Of a DNA stretch of 64,000 nt, positions 35,206-46,569 are shown in pieces (within the stretch, counting starts at the first letter, position 1; each line of letters opens with the position of its first letter). The translations under genes were made by a program, and so were the position numbers. The stretch spans positions 78,132,453 to 78,196,452 of the forward strand of contig CM049311.1 of NCBI GenBank assembly GCA_026874595.1, given 5' to 3'. Origin of the DNA: Sipunculus nudus. Lineage: Eukaryota > Annelida > Sipuncula > Golfingiida > Sipunculidae. The notes under the pieces are model-generated. The model was not told the DNA's origin. It made no database searches and saw nothing but the letters and a program-made list of their open reading frames with translations.

Positions 35206-35380
35206 GTTATGAGGGAGATATCCTAAGCTATTAAAAGCAAGACTATACGTGACCAAGGTAGCCACCGTTTCATGTCATTGCCATGAACTCATCGGGATGG
35301 AGTTTCAACGGCCCGGGTTGACATGTCCCGGGCTTAAAAGTTGATAGATGAAATAATGTCAAAATTTTCAAGACCTAGCT

Positions 35381-35695
35381 ATGGAGGAAAATATAAAAGG
35401 AACCCCTTACGACACACTTGGCATCGTTTCCCAAACGTCAATAGAAGAAACGGGGATTTCTGAGGCGTTGCCCCAGAGGAGTGCCTTTACAGGGGTTACA
35501 GTGCCATCGCAGTCATTTGTAGATGACAAAATTTGTTTTAACGGCAGTGCAACCCATAAATTAATGAAATATATATATGTGGCGTATATTACTCTATCAA
35601 ATTATTGTGATAGACATCATCTGTCAACTCAACCGATTTTATTTAAAGCACACCACATACCTGTTACTTCATACATACAATGTTGTTTGTCCTAA
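35381..35695 (+). CDS. Hypothetical ORF, 104 codons
   Basis: ATG at 35381 in a reasonable context (CTAGCTATGG) opens a frame to TAA. The first 60 residues are polar and acidic (MEENIKGTPYDTLGIVSQTS, then IEETGISEALPQRSAF) and less AT-driven than typical ORFs here. The second half (MKYIYVAYITL and onward) looks more like translated AT-rich DNA, so any real coding part may end at an unseen donor near 35570. No domain or homolog is recognised. A CCCGGG pair 9 bases apart lies about 60 bases upstream of the start. Confidence 0.2.
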   Translation: MEENIKGTPYDTLGIVSQTSIEETGISEALPQRSAFTGVTVPSQSFVDDKICFNGSATHKLMKYIYVAYITLSNYCDRHHLSTQPILFKAHHIPVTSYIQCCLS

Positions 35696-35899
35696 TCGCA
35701 TGCAGCACCTAAGCTTAGATTGGTTAGATTATGGTTATGTCATTCTAATGAGACAACGATTTATTAAATCATTTTATTACTCCATTCGAAATTAAAGTTC
35801 GTCATTAAGGTTATCAAATTCGGTTCTCAGATTAATTTCATGCCATATGCACTTGAGCTAAAGTAACACATTATTGTTATCTTCATAAAAATCTTAAAT

Positions 35900-36895
35900 T
35901 TTATATTTATCACGTTTTAATTTGTTTACTTTTAATTAGTCATATTCTTATAGCTTTAAATGAAACCTCAATTATCTGTCCAGTACTTGTGTAACACCAT
36001 TTACATTAATAACCGTGCTTCATTAAATCTTAAAATCAAGCAAATGCATGTCTACTGGCTTTATCAATAACAAGTGTATTTAGCGCAAAGTAACCATTTC
36101 TGTAGATTTTAGCTGCATGTACCACCATGATCGAAGCGAATTTATTTCCCATTAGCAGTCTCAATAACAAACCACTTTTTCCTGCGTACGCGTACTGATA
36201 TATATTTTTGAAAATATCAAGTTATTTAGATTTCGACATTCTTTGAAGTTCCGAGAAATATTACTTTACAATCTATGTAATTATGTTATAGAAGATACAT
36301 TGGGCTAATGTCTAATAACCATGAGGACTTTTTTATTTATTTTATCTATGATAAACATTACTTAGGCCCGATATCCTTTAATTATTCTCATAATCTATTT
36401 TTCGAACCATTAATAAATTATTTCATTCTAAGCATTCTATTTAGGTTAAAAGCAACATATATTTTGCCTGCATGTAAGCAATACTTCTCTAATTATAAAA
36501 CATGTTTCAACGCACCATTATTTAGTTATGGAAAAAGTTGTTAGCGTAGCATGGATTAATGGATTTGTAAAGAACTGGACGATTGAAAATCGTTTTAGCG
36601 AGATTTAAGTTTTTATTACATTTACGTGTGTTATTTCATTGAAAGCTTATTCCAGCTAATAAAGTAACGAGATATAATCTGCTTTCCAAAGGAAGGAATC
36701 AGGTAATAGTGTAAAAATCAATCGCGTTGCTGTTGGCAATTTTAATACCCCATTCACAGAGGTAACGCTCAAGCTTTGATTGAAATCGATAGAGCTCAAT
36801 ATATTGACCAGTTTTCATAAAAAATAGAAAATCTGGTATTTGAACTAATAGTAATGTCTTATATATGTATGCTAAGGAATCTTTATAAACACACA
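35900..36895. other. No supported gene; AT-rich
   Basis: Short ORFs only, without splice or domain support. Confidence 0.45.
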
Positions 36896-36900
36896 CACAC

Positions 36901-36953
<53 letters not shown>
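36890..36953. repeat. (CA)n then (TA)n microsatellite
   Basis: AACACACACACACACA followed by a TA tract of about 46 bases. Confidence 0.95.
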
Positions 36954-36955
<2 letters not shown>

Positions 36956-37799
36956 ACCAGAGTGACCCCTCGCTCATACAACCACTATCTAAACAAACGT
37001 TTAATCATCGGGGATCGTAAAATGGTAACAGTCTATGATGAATTGCCATGATGGCAAGGTGGTCGGGTTATAGGGAAACTACCCCTCTGGGTTCCACTGT
37101 TTATAGTCTATTTTGCCGCTAGATCATATTAAAGGCGAAGTTACAGGTATTGCTGAATCGATAGTGGGGTGATATTCAGTACTTCAGACGCAAGGGTGAT
37201 GAGCAATAAAGTGTTTATCCGTGGTGCGTGAGTTTATCCATTCCCATTGCAATGGAACGTTGAAGTCTTAAGGTTAAGACAGGATATATAGATAAACTTC
37301 ACAGTGATGAGTTGCAGAGTAGTCTAGTTAATTAACTTACTGATCCTCTCAAGACCGGCAGTACATCATGGCATTTCCCTAGACACTGCAAAACCTGCAG
37401 TCACACCAGAATAGACCCACCGGCAGCGTCCTATTCTTTCTTTAAGACTTAAAGCTATATACTCAATTAGTCATATATCATTAAGTACTTTATATACCGC
37501 GCAGAACCCGTTCTAGGAGTTGTCCACGCATAAAGAGGGTGTGAGTTTTTGCAAGGAAGGGTTTTTTTCGATAGAAGGTTTTTTTTTAATGGAGGGTTTT
37601 TGACTTTGCTGAAGTGTTCCTCTTTGAAAGAAAGAGTGTAACCTTCCATTAGACAAGAAATATATAAACCTACTCACTTAAATAAGAACATACAGATAAG
37701 CTGTTATGCCAGTGATGTTGGTCAATTTTTTTCATGATCCAGACAGCTTTAGGTTATGGTTTTGTCATAGTCACCGGTCAATGCAGGTGTCGAAAGACG

Positions 37800-37885
37800 A
37801 GATTATGTTTTCAGCTAAGCTGACAGACCGTCGTCTGAGCTATAGCAATGGGCATTTGTCCTTCGGTCGTCCGGCCTTTAACATC
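37800..37885 (+). repeat. Dispersed repeat of the AGCTCAGCTGA type
   Basis: TTTTCAGCTAAGCTGACAGA, CGTCTGAGCTATAGCAATGG and GTCCTTCGGTCGTCCGG. The same order (AGCTCAGCTGAC, TGAGCTATA, TTTGTCCG, CCGTCCGTC) occurs at 50553-50635. I know this wording from bivalve genomes as a widespread repeat. Its nature is not clear from the sequence. Confidence 0.5.
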
Positions 37886-38339
37886 GTAACCGCTTGAGGT
37901 CGAAGCCTCCAAACTCACATCAAGAAAAACCTTAGGAGAAACGCCTTGAACATCCAAACTAAGGTCACAACGACCTATATTCTGCTAAATAAAGGGCGAA
38001 AAACCTGGGTTTGAGCCCTGCAGATCCTTCTCAGATTGCTGTACAAATATGTTGTATCTAATACATATAAAAGGAATTCGGTTCACGTCTGTTCGCAATG
38101 TTCTCTAAAACCGCGTTGTGAACAATACTGTGCCATACATCATTTTAAAGGTTATTATTAAAGGTTATTCCCCGCAGTGACATAGGCGATATGAGAATAA
38201 ATAATTTAATGTACATATAATTTTGGGTGATTTTCCGTTTTTACTGACTTGCACGGAGGTTAGACTGAACACAGCCGAACTGCCTTCGGCATTGACCGGA
38301 ATGCGTGCATCGTGGTCACTCAACCTCAAACACTACTAT

Positions 38340-38440
38340 TTTGCATATGAATAACGTTTGCTTTCAGTGAGGGATTCGAGCCTGTCGGGCCTTACATTTG
38401 AACGAGGCTCTCACCGACGTGCGTGGTCAGTAAAAGAGAA
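38340..38440 (-). other. tRNA-like promoter sequence, weak
   Basis: On the minus strand GTCGGTGAGAGCCTCG is followed, after about 25 bases, by GGCTCGAATCCCTC, a good B-box-like word. This may be another SINE head. There is no cloverleaf and no second copy in the window. Confidence 0.25.
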
Positions 38441-40062
38441 AAACACACATTTCTCGCTTTATGAAATGGAGAGTTCAACCGAGGAGGATTAATGACAAAA
38501 CCTAATTCAAGGTCCCAATTTTAGGAACAGAGGTGGGGTGGGGTGGAGTAGTGTCGGGGGTTTCAGGCCTCAAAATTTGTTTGATACGATGAAAAAAGGC
38601 GGTGGCTGAAAACGGAGTCCCGTTAGGTCCGCTTCTGCTACTTACGAGGTATGCGCATTTCTGTTTCTTTCTTCAGGAACAGAACAGTTTCCTTGCAACA
38701 TACATTCAATAAATCTTTCATGTGTTCCTCACATCAACCTAAGCTTTATAAGTCCAACGATAGAATCCAGTCAAATATCATAGAAAACCTGAATGCTCCC
38801 GCGTCTCATTCCGGTTCGCAATGTAAACATCATCACTGACCAGATGTTCAAGGTAAACACCACCCGGTAAATACCGGGGTATGAATTTCTTGCCACGAGG
38901 ACAGCCTCACAAAATAAATGTAAAAGTATTTATACATATCTTATTGAGACAGTTTCCCCTGAAATCTATATTTTCTGTTGACTTTTAGATTAAAAAATGA
39001 GCCAACATTCCACGTGTCAGTTAATATATCTCCCCAACCCGGGTAATAAGCCCGGTATACCGGGTTTATCAGCTAGTTGGGAAGTAAAATGTAAATAATT
39101 TCCCTCACACTCTAAAGACCATCAGTATAGGCAAAGTTGGATGGAAATCGAATGTATTAGTTTACGATTTTATGTGTGTGCATGCATGCAGGCTTAATGT
39201 AGCGTCGTCTACCATATATCTCAAAGGGCTTCCTGCTACTAACCGCTCCGAAGTTTACAGTTATATTGTTTGTAATTGGAATGAGTATCTATACTATCTA
39301 AGATGCGGATAAGATACCTGTTTTCTGCAAGCCAAAATATCACATTTCAACTAAAAAAGGTGTCTTTACGGAACTTTAATTTTTCTGGTCACAAATGTTG
39401 ACAATTCAAATTATTTAATGTAAAATGTTACGTTTTCTATCCAATTTTGCCGAAACATATACATTGCCTGCGTCAGGTCGGCATGCATCAATTTCAGTTC
39501 GTGTGTGTGTGTGTGTGTTTGTTCACAACATATCTCACGTAAGCATGGACGGAAGCCCATATCGGGAATAGACTATTGTCACTCAAGGCAGAGAATTGGT
39601 GTTATGTGAAGGTCAATTGTTCCTTAGTTATCTTTAGAATTGAACTGGAACCAATAGAAATAAGTGAACTACAAAGTTGCGGCTTTATGCTGCATGGAAC
39701 CTCGTTTACTGCAGTTTTAGCTTTCAAATATTATACTCGAATTTTTTACCACCATATAAAGCTATATAGTATCATTTCTGAACAGTAGAAGGGTTTGCTT
39801 ATGATGAACTGTCAAATAGCAGTCATGTCAGAGTATTAGCAATTAATATATGTAGACAAACAAGCTCATGCTTCCGTCACAGATACGTTATAAGAACTTT
39901 TCGTAGCAGGAATTACCTAGAGTTAAATAATGTACGCAAGGTAAGCCGAAAATCACATAACTTTTTTAGTAAAGGTGAGTTACTGGCCTTAACATGTTTA
40001 AAGATGTCGACAGACATTCAGTCAAGCCTTAACACCCACGGCACTGACCCCTGTATATAATA

Positions 40063-40068
40063 TATATT

Positions 40069-40126
<58 letters not shown>

Positions 40127-40142
40127 CACGCACACCCAGATA

Positions 40143-40193
<51 letters not shown>
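40063..40193. repeat. Two (TA)n tracts around ACACGCACACCCAG
   Basis: TA tracts at about 40063-40122 and 40139-40193. The second abuts the foldback element. Confidence 0.95.
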
Positions 40194-40195
<2 letters not shown>

Positions 40196-41150
40196 GGTCC
40201 GCGATCAGGTCAGTTCCCAAGTTTACTCGCAACATAATTTCTATTACTACCGGTCGTACGTGCAGTCGCACATACTCTATAAAGTACTCGTAAGTTGTCC
40301 TATGTGGTCGTACGGCCGCTTGCACAGTCGTACGTAGCCACGACTAGTCGGTAGTTATCGTAGGACCACTCGGTAGGTATCGCGCGACATATCCTCTCAT
40401 TCAACGAAAGGTCGGTAGTAATCTTACGACTATAGTCCGTTTCATCCCCTCATGTCCACCTGTTTTTTTGCAATGAAAATTTTTATTAGGTACATTTCAA
40501 GGGAAACAATTATAGTGTAGAGGAGATTATTACAGAACCTAATTTTCAACTGGGTACCTAAATTCCTATACCTTATGCCATATTTGAGTAACAGAATTTT
40601 CTGAAAATATGAGAAATCAGTCTACATTTTACAACATATCAGACCTAATTATGGCGGTCAAGGTCAGTGGTCACATGCAAAAAAAGCCTCAACTGACAGC
40701 TGCTGATTGGATGACCTCATGTAAACACTCTAAAAATATATCCAGCTGAAACAAAGATGGCTACTTATGGAGGGACAGACCATATCTGCCAGAACATGAT
40801 AAAGAGACAAAACTGTTGTGAAACATAAACGGGGGATTTATTGTAAAATTCTTGACTGCCATATTAGGTTGTCACTTCCATATGTTGTTTACTTGGAAAA
40901 TATTGAAAAATATAAACTTTTAAGTACATCATCTACAAAAACAGGTGGACAGCTGGTTGTGAAATGGACTATAGTCGTAGGATCGAATATAAGGCAGTCA
41001 GACCGGACCCTAACTCTAACCGACTGATTACGACCGCTCGTAACGTGGCCCTGTGTGTGGCCGCATATCTAATCCCATGCGACAAGTCGCAACGACTAGT
41101 CATGACCATGAAGTTGCAGGTGATCGTAGGCATGTGTGACCAGGGTTTAA
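40196..41150. mobile_element. Foldback-like element with GTCGTA motif arms
   Basis: 40427-40469 and 40937-40981 are inverted copies (AAACAGGTGGAC, then GGACTATAGTCGTA in the right arm; the complement in the left). Outward, both arms are dense in short motifs of the form GTCGTAcG, CGACTAGTCG and GTCGCA, in opposite orientation, and align only loosely. The loop of about 470 bp has no long ORF; ATG at 40757 opens 23 codons. Repeated subterminal motifs of this kind are usual as transposase binding sites in some DNA transposons, but the superfamily cannot be named. Confidence 0.55.
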
Positions 41151-41159
41151 GTGCATAGT

Positions 41160-42365
41160 ATTTATTTCATATTAAAATGACAGACTTCCCTCTTCTTGTC
41201 CGATGTTTCAACGGGCTAAATATTGAGTAATAGACACATGAACATTTCTGATGATCTACTTCTTTTTTTTATTGGAAAAAGCATGCCACAAGAAGGGCCA
41301 ATTAATATTGAAGGTCTGATTTGAATGTATCCATTTCTTAATCGGTAGCCATGATCGGGAAACATTTATTTTAATTTAACTTCCTTTGAAACGTTATTGC
41401 TATATTACATTGATGGACAGGTGCCGAGATCAAAGGTTCTCATAGTAAAATTTTAATGTTCAGAAATAAAAACCAATTATGCTAGTTCTCTTTATATATG
41501 GTTACGACCATGTGATCCGACCACGGTGATGTTATGAAAGCGAATTTGATTCATAACCGGGTATATCCTCACAAACGGTCGATATTCCTGGACCAATGGC
41601 GAATAGATGCTCGTACTTTGACTTCGCATAGTAGCTTTATGGATTCACTGAAAAATTATGGGGGAATTATTGAAAATATCAAAAGGCATAAATTATATTG
41701 CCTCAATACATTTTGCATGGTGACATTTAAGGATGACATGGAGGCAGTCAGAGGAGACATTTAAGGGATAACTCCCACCGAAACAGAGTCTGATGTGTGC
41801 AGTAAAACGCCATTGATGATGTCATCCAAGCATTGCATTAATCCCAATTGAGCATTTTATCCACGACTGAACTGGAACACATATTTCATGTGTCAATAAT
41901 TTTCTCCTTTGAGTCAGGTTAAGAGCTCGGACAATGGGAACCTATAAATACTCTATGCCTTTGGTAAATCCGTACTACAGGCGAACTTGAATTAAGATTA
42001 CCTATTTTCTTATTAAAATTACCGTTAATTATCAATTATTCTCTTAATAAATTAACAATATCTGAAAGTAACATCAATGAAGTGTAATTATAATTTACTG
42101 TGGTAGCTTCTCCTTAATAGTCTTCCAGATCATACGGTCATTTTTACCAGACTTTGTGGTAAAGAACCGTAAGTTCAGAAAGACACCAATGGTTTTTAAC
42201 CTAAACTACAAAACTACCGGTTCTTGAAGACCAGTGAGGTTTCATTTCAAATACAGCAGATTAATTACGCTGCTAGTTCAACTACTTGCTATACCCTTCA
42301 ACTAGTGGTCGCTTCTTATCAAAACGCAGCTCTTCCAGTCCTAGATAAAGGGGCGAGTCGGGACT
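41160..42365. other. No firm gene
   Basis: An ORF at 41534-41764 (76 codons) has plausible composition but no splice or domain evidence. Otherwise AT-rich. Confidence 0.4.
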
Positions 42366-42369
42366 TTTT

Positions 42370-42523
42370 TGACGTCATCACCAGAGCCTTTATACCCCGC
42401 CCTTTTATGCTAATGCGCTCCCATACAGAAGGCCTTCCATACCCATGGTTGTGAGAGCTCTTTACTAGACAAAAGTGACGTCAAAAAGGTCGATGACTAA
42501 TGACATCGCATTGACTGACGTCA
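42370..42523. promoter_or_regulatory. Cluster of three CRE palindromes
   Basis: Perfect TGACGTCA occurs at 42370-42377, 42476-42483 and 42516-42523. Between the first two lie a TATA-like CTTTATACC, a GC-box-like CCCCGCCC and ATGCTAAT (octamer-like). CRE palindromes bind bZIP factors of the CREB/ATF group. Three within 154 bases is a far tighter cluster than chance spacing for an 8-mer. A promoter or enhancer is plausible, but no transcript start or gene could be attached. Confidence 0.35.
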
Positions 42524-43602
42524 TCAGCTGGAATTGCCATATCTCTCTTCTCTAGTGCTAAATAAATTGCTGTCACTGTGAAATGTTTGGCCATATTTTG
42601 GATTATTTGTCTCATACGAATTACGTCACAGGTAAGAATTATGATTCACTAGGTAGCCGGCGGAATGACTCCTGCAACAGTTGGCCTTGATCTTTTTATA
42701 TTCTCTCCTTTGTATAGAAAAAAAATCCCGTAAAACATGTCGACACAGGTACTTGTGCAGACTATACATGTATTCTGTTTATGAGAGTTGCCCAAATTAT
42801 GCAAATTTTGCACATGAGGGATGATTGACTGTTCTCTTTGCCAACGGTTACTTGATTGATAACTCACAACTGCTCTGCTCGTGATTATTCATTGAATGAA
42901 TATGCGATTAAGGTCACATAGAGTTCATGAATAGGTCAAATCTCAACTGTCAAACTTCAAAATAAAATTTACCACAATTCATGAATATGCCTTCTGTTTA
43001 CTTTGCACATGTACATGCCTGCGAAATATTTCCTATTCATTTAAGTCCATATTACCAAATATTCATGTTCGTATGATTCACTTTGACACAATTCTTTACT
43101 ATCCAACATATTTTAATGGAGTATATTACCACCTTGACTACATTTATACTTACGCCACTTGCGTATTCAGAAACACCTGTACATTGTGGAGAAGGGGTTT
43201 CTTTACCCACAATCCCTAAACAACAGAGTCGTATACTCTTGTGAGTACTTTGTTGCCCAGTGTGCCATTGACTACATTGTAGCAGAGTTTCAGAGAGATA
43301 GCGCGGCGCTGCCCAAAATCTCAGATTTAGTGTAAGCTTTACTGAAATGGACCCCCTTATGACACTGGGCATGGTTCCCAATGGTTCAAGTCCAGAAAAC
43401 GGCCATTTCCTAGGCGTGGTCAGAGGGGAGTGGCGTGACAAAAGTCGAGTATGAGCACCGGTCAATTGTATTTTATAACGTAAAGTATCTGTAACAACAG
43501 TCTGACGAAGTTAAGATGGACGATTTGGCAAGACAAATTTCTTCATTGGTTTCTAACTACTTCATACTAAGTTGGTTTATATTTGTTATAGCATGTTTTG
43601 TT

Positions 43603-43607
<5 letters not shown>

Positions 43608-43657
<50 letters not shown>
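43608..43657. repeat. (TA)n microsatellite left of the hairpin
   Basis: Alternating TA with one TTTA near the end. Confidence 0.95.
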
Positions 43658-43658
<1 letters not shown>

Positions 43659-43723
43659 GAAGGTAGTGTTACCCTGCGATGTAAAGTGCTCTATGGCCTA
43701 CAGACTAGGCCAGAGCGGTATAA

Positions 43724-43886
43724 CTCTGAAGAAAAACAACACTGTTAATTCACATTAGTCTGTTTCACGGGATGCGACCCGATCATCAGGTGAATGTGGT
43801 GAGAATACCTTCTAACCACATTCATCTGATGATCGGGTCGCATTCCATGAAACAGACTGTTGTGAATTAACAGTGTCGTTTTTCTT

Positions 43887-43891
<5 letters not shown>
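43724..43891. mobile_element. Hairpin element with 77-nt arms
   Basis: The arms 43724-43800 and 43815-43891 are inverted repeats with about six mismatches in 77 positions. They start CTCTGAAGAAAAAC and contain GCGACCCGATCATCAG. The 14-base loop is GAGAATACCTTCTA. (TA)n tracts lie close on both sides. The whole folds into one long stem. I found no clear target duplication. A MITE-like origin or a head-to-head duplication are both possible. Confidence 0.75.

Positions 43892-43938
<47 letters not shown>
43892..43938. repeat. (TA)n microsatellite right of the hairpin
   Basis: Uninterrupted TA directly after the right arm. Confidence 0.95.
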
Positions 43939-43939
<1 letters not shown>

Positions 43940-44289
43940 CATTTCCATGATCTTAGATTAACTTAATTATTCTCTTGGGATGCCACTGAAGTCTAAAATC
44001 TCAGGTATCGATATTATACCTCGGCGACAGACTGCAATGGCGTCCCGGCGTCGTGGTCGTGTTTTATTAGTCTCATAATGAGGTTATAATCCCTCCCATT
44101 CATCAGATCGAGGCTAGTTAAGAAGACCTTGGGGCAGCAGTTAACCGGTCTAATTAATTTGATTGTCCAGATCATGAGCCTGATCGGGACAGAAATCCAG
44201 AAATCAGCCGATGTTTTGATTTCATTTTATCCCCCGGTATATTGATACGATTTCGGATTACGCCTATTCATCTTACTCCCTACTATTTA

Positions 44290-44440
44290 AGGGGCGGATC
44301 CAGGAATAAGGGGTAGGAGGGGTCCAATCCAGAAGGACTAATGACAAAACCAGGTCTCGAACCCAGGTTCCGAATTGGCCTGAAACCCTTATAAAATGGT
44401 GTTGGTCACCGAACCTCCTGCCCCGCCCGACTCTGGATAA
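44290..44440 (-). mobile_element. Possible tRNA-derived SINE
   Basis: The minus strand reads GGCAGGAGGTTCGGTG (A-box-like, 44408-44423), then GGGTTCGAGACC (B-box-like, 44354-44365), then TTTTGTCATTAGTCC and a GC-rich tail ending GGATCCGCCCC. The B box is good and the A box poor. It is more GC-rich than the flanks. It differs from the 20855/35095 family. Confidence 0.35.
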
Positions 44441-44444
44441 GCTT

Positions 44445-46120
44445 CTGCGTTTCAGATTACTCCCTCAGAAAGTTGTTTCTTGACGTTAATGTACTTACTA
44501 TTATTGTAATATAATCCTTCCTCATCTTTCCTGATTTAGGCTCAAGTTTCTTATCCGTAATTGTGTATGTAATACGTCACCTGCTTTTTAAAAGTTGAGA
44601 AGTTAATATCAATATGAATAATCATATGATTAACCATATAAATTATAACACTATGCGATTTTTTAATATTTATATATTGATCTTGTTTTTAATTGCAACT
44701 TCAGTATGTTTTATTTAATTAAACATATCATGAATAGAAAGGATATTGAATTATCATTTAAATAAAAGGAGCGAAGTGGTGATCTGAATAATACGGAGGA
44801 CACCTGAGCTCTAGTCCTCGCTATATAAAATCGATATCAGATGAACGGGGTAAGCTGAAATGGGGGTAAACTTTTAGTCTTTCCACCGGAAGTGACGTCT
44901 CTTCGTCCTGATTGTCGGGAGAGAAAGGAAATATTCAATAATGGATCTTGTCACACGTCAGCATCCAGGCACTAACAGCTCAGCGATATACGAAGTCTTC
45001 AGAGGGATAATTAATTTTTCTCTGAGCATATACAATGTGAATATCTAATGTCAAAGCCAGGTAAATCTCTGACACATGTCAGGACACTCACGAGGGAACC
45101 ATTCCTGACTTGACAAGATCGCCCTTAACCACGCTTCCCTTTCAAAGGCCAATCTCCGCGCATCTGCCAGTCACTATGACGAGGCGAAAGGTCATGTTAG
45201 CAATGAAGTCTTAGTGACGCGCATTCAAAAATGAATTCCTCTATCTATGTATCCAACCCGTCCTTTCAATAGAACAATATATGTAAAAACTTTTGGCGTC
45301 TCTCAACGAAATGCCATTATTTAAGATATGGAGTTTCACATTGCATAATTGAGTTATTTTTATATTAACGCTCTGGCAGTTTCAATATAAAATAACAGAA
45401 AAATCCAATATGTATTTGTAAATAAAATCTCATACAAACTCAGTGTGATAAAAGAACAAGGCAAAATACGGAGATGGAAAATAAATATTGTGTCACTGTG
45501 ATCCTACAGTAAGTCTTTCTCTGTTCATTAATTATTAACCTTTACACTTAAATTTTTTAAAATATGCAATATCCCTAGAATACAGGGGATATTAAATTAT
45601 ATACGTTAAAGCTGAAAAAAGCGGAGATGCGGGGGGGGGGGGGGGGGGTATGTGGGTCTATCGGTCCGTATTTGTTAGAGAGTATATATTAAAAATGCAC
45701 TTGATCTTTTTTGTCTGATCCCTTGGTTTTGCAAACCGCCCTAAACCAGACACGCACACAAAAGCGGAACCAGATGGGGATCATACAAGGGGTTTCAGAC
45801 CATTTGTTCCCTGTTGGCCCGGTGCATTAACACAGTTCACTGCTTTGCTCAATAACAAGAATTTTGTTATAAATCAGGGACAATTTTATTATAAAACTAG
45901 TCGTAGTTCCCTATTGAAAGAAGCCTTTGAATAAAAGTGACGGTGGTTCACGTTTTGTCCAAGTTCCTTCACCAAATAGAGAAAGATTTGTTCAGGGTTT
46001 TTTAGGTTAAACTGCACACAGGCAAAGGAGGGATAAAACACAATGCCTCTCAATATCTCTCGTCACTTTGCGAAGGTATGAAATTACAGTGACATGAGTG
46101 GTACTTGTCAATTATAAAAT
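44445..46120. other. No supported gene
   Basis: AT-rich sequence with an 18-base poly-G tract at 45631-45648. No splice-supported ORF. Confidence 0.45.
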
Positions 46121-46124
46121 AGCA

Positions 46125-46405
46125 GGTATACTTGACAAAACTGGAAACTAAAAATGATAAATGGAACTGTTAAGATCATCAGTTAAGGCCAAGGTACATG
46201 AAACAAAACTGAAAAGTAGAAATGCTTAGGTGTGACTGTAAAGATCTTCAGTTAAGGCCTAGGTACACTAAACAAAAGTGAAACTGGAAATGAAAAGGTG
46301 TGAGGGTAAAGATCTTCAGTTAAGGCCAAGGTACACTAAACAAAACTGAAAACTACAAATGCTAGGGTATGATTGTAAAGATTTTCAGTTAAGGCCAAGG
46401 TATGC
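46125..46405. repeat. Minisatellite, unit 68-69 bp, about four copies
   Basis: TTCAGTTAAGGCCAAGGTAC recurs with its core at 46180, 46249, 46317 and 46386. Between copies lie ACTAAACAAAACTGAAA and AATGxTAGGTGTGA-like blocks. Confidence 0.9.
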
Positions 46406-46550
46406 CTAGGTTCCCAAGATGGCTGACTCGTACGAGCATAATTTACCATAGGTACCGATCATTAAGTAAAATTCCAAAGCAATATCTTAGACGGTTCCTG
46501 AAATATTAAAAGTCAATCCAAAATAGCTGCCTGGTGGCTATATGATTATT

Positions 46551-46564
46551 GGGGGGGGGGGGGG
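46551..46564. repeat. Poly-G tract (14 G)
   Basis: A G run flanked by GATTATT and TGTCTTT. Confidence 0.95.
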
Positions 46565-46569
46565 TGTCT

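Noticed and set aside
40146-40325. Ile/Tyr repeat proteins on both strands here, at 8150, 36905 and 56280
   Set aside because: They are direct translations of (TA)n microsatellites.
43052-43465. 137-codon minus-strand ORF, the second longest minus-strand ORF outside the LINE
   Set aside because: No domain, no splice support and mixed composition. The segment is moderately GC-rich, so long frames are expected by chance.
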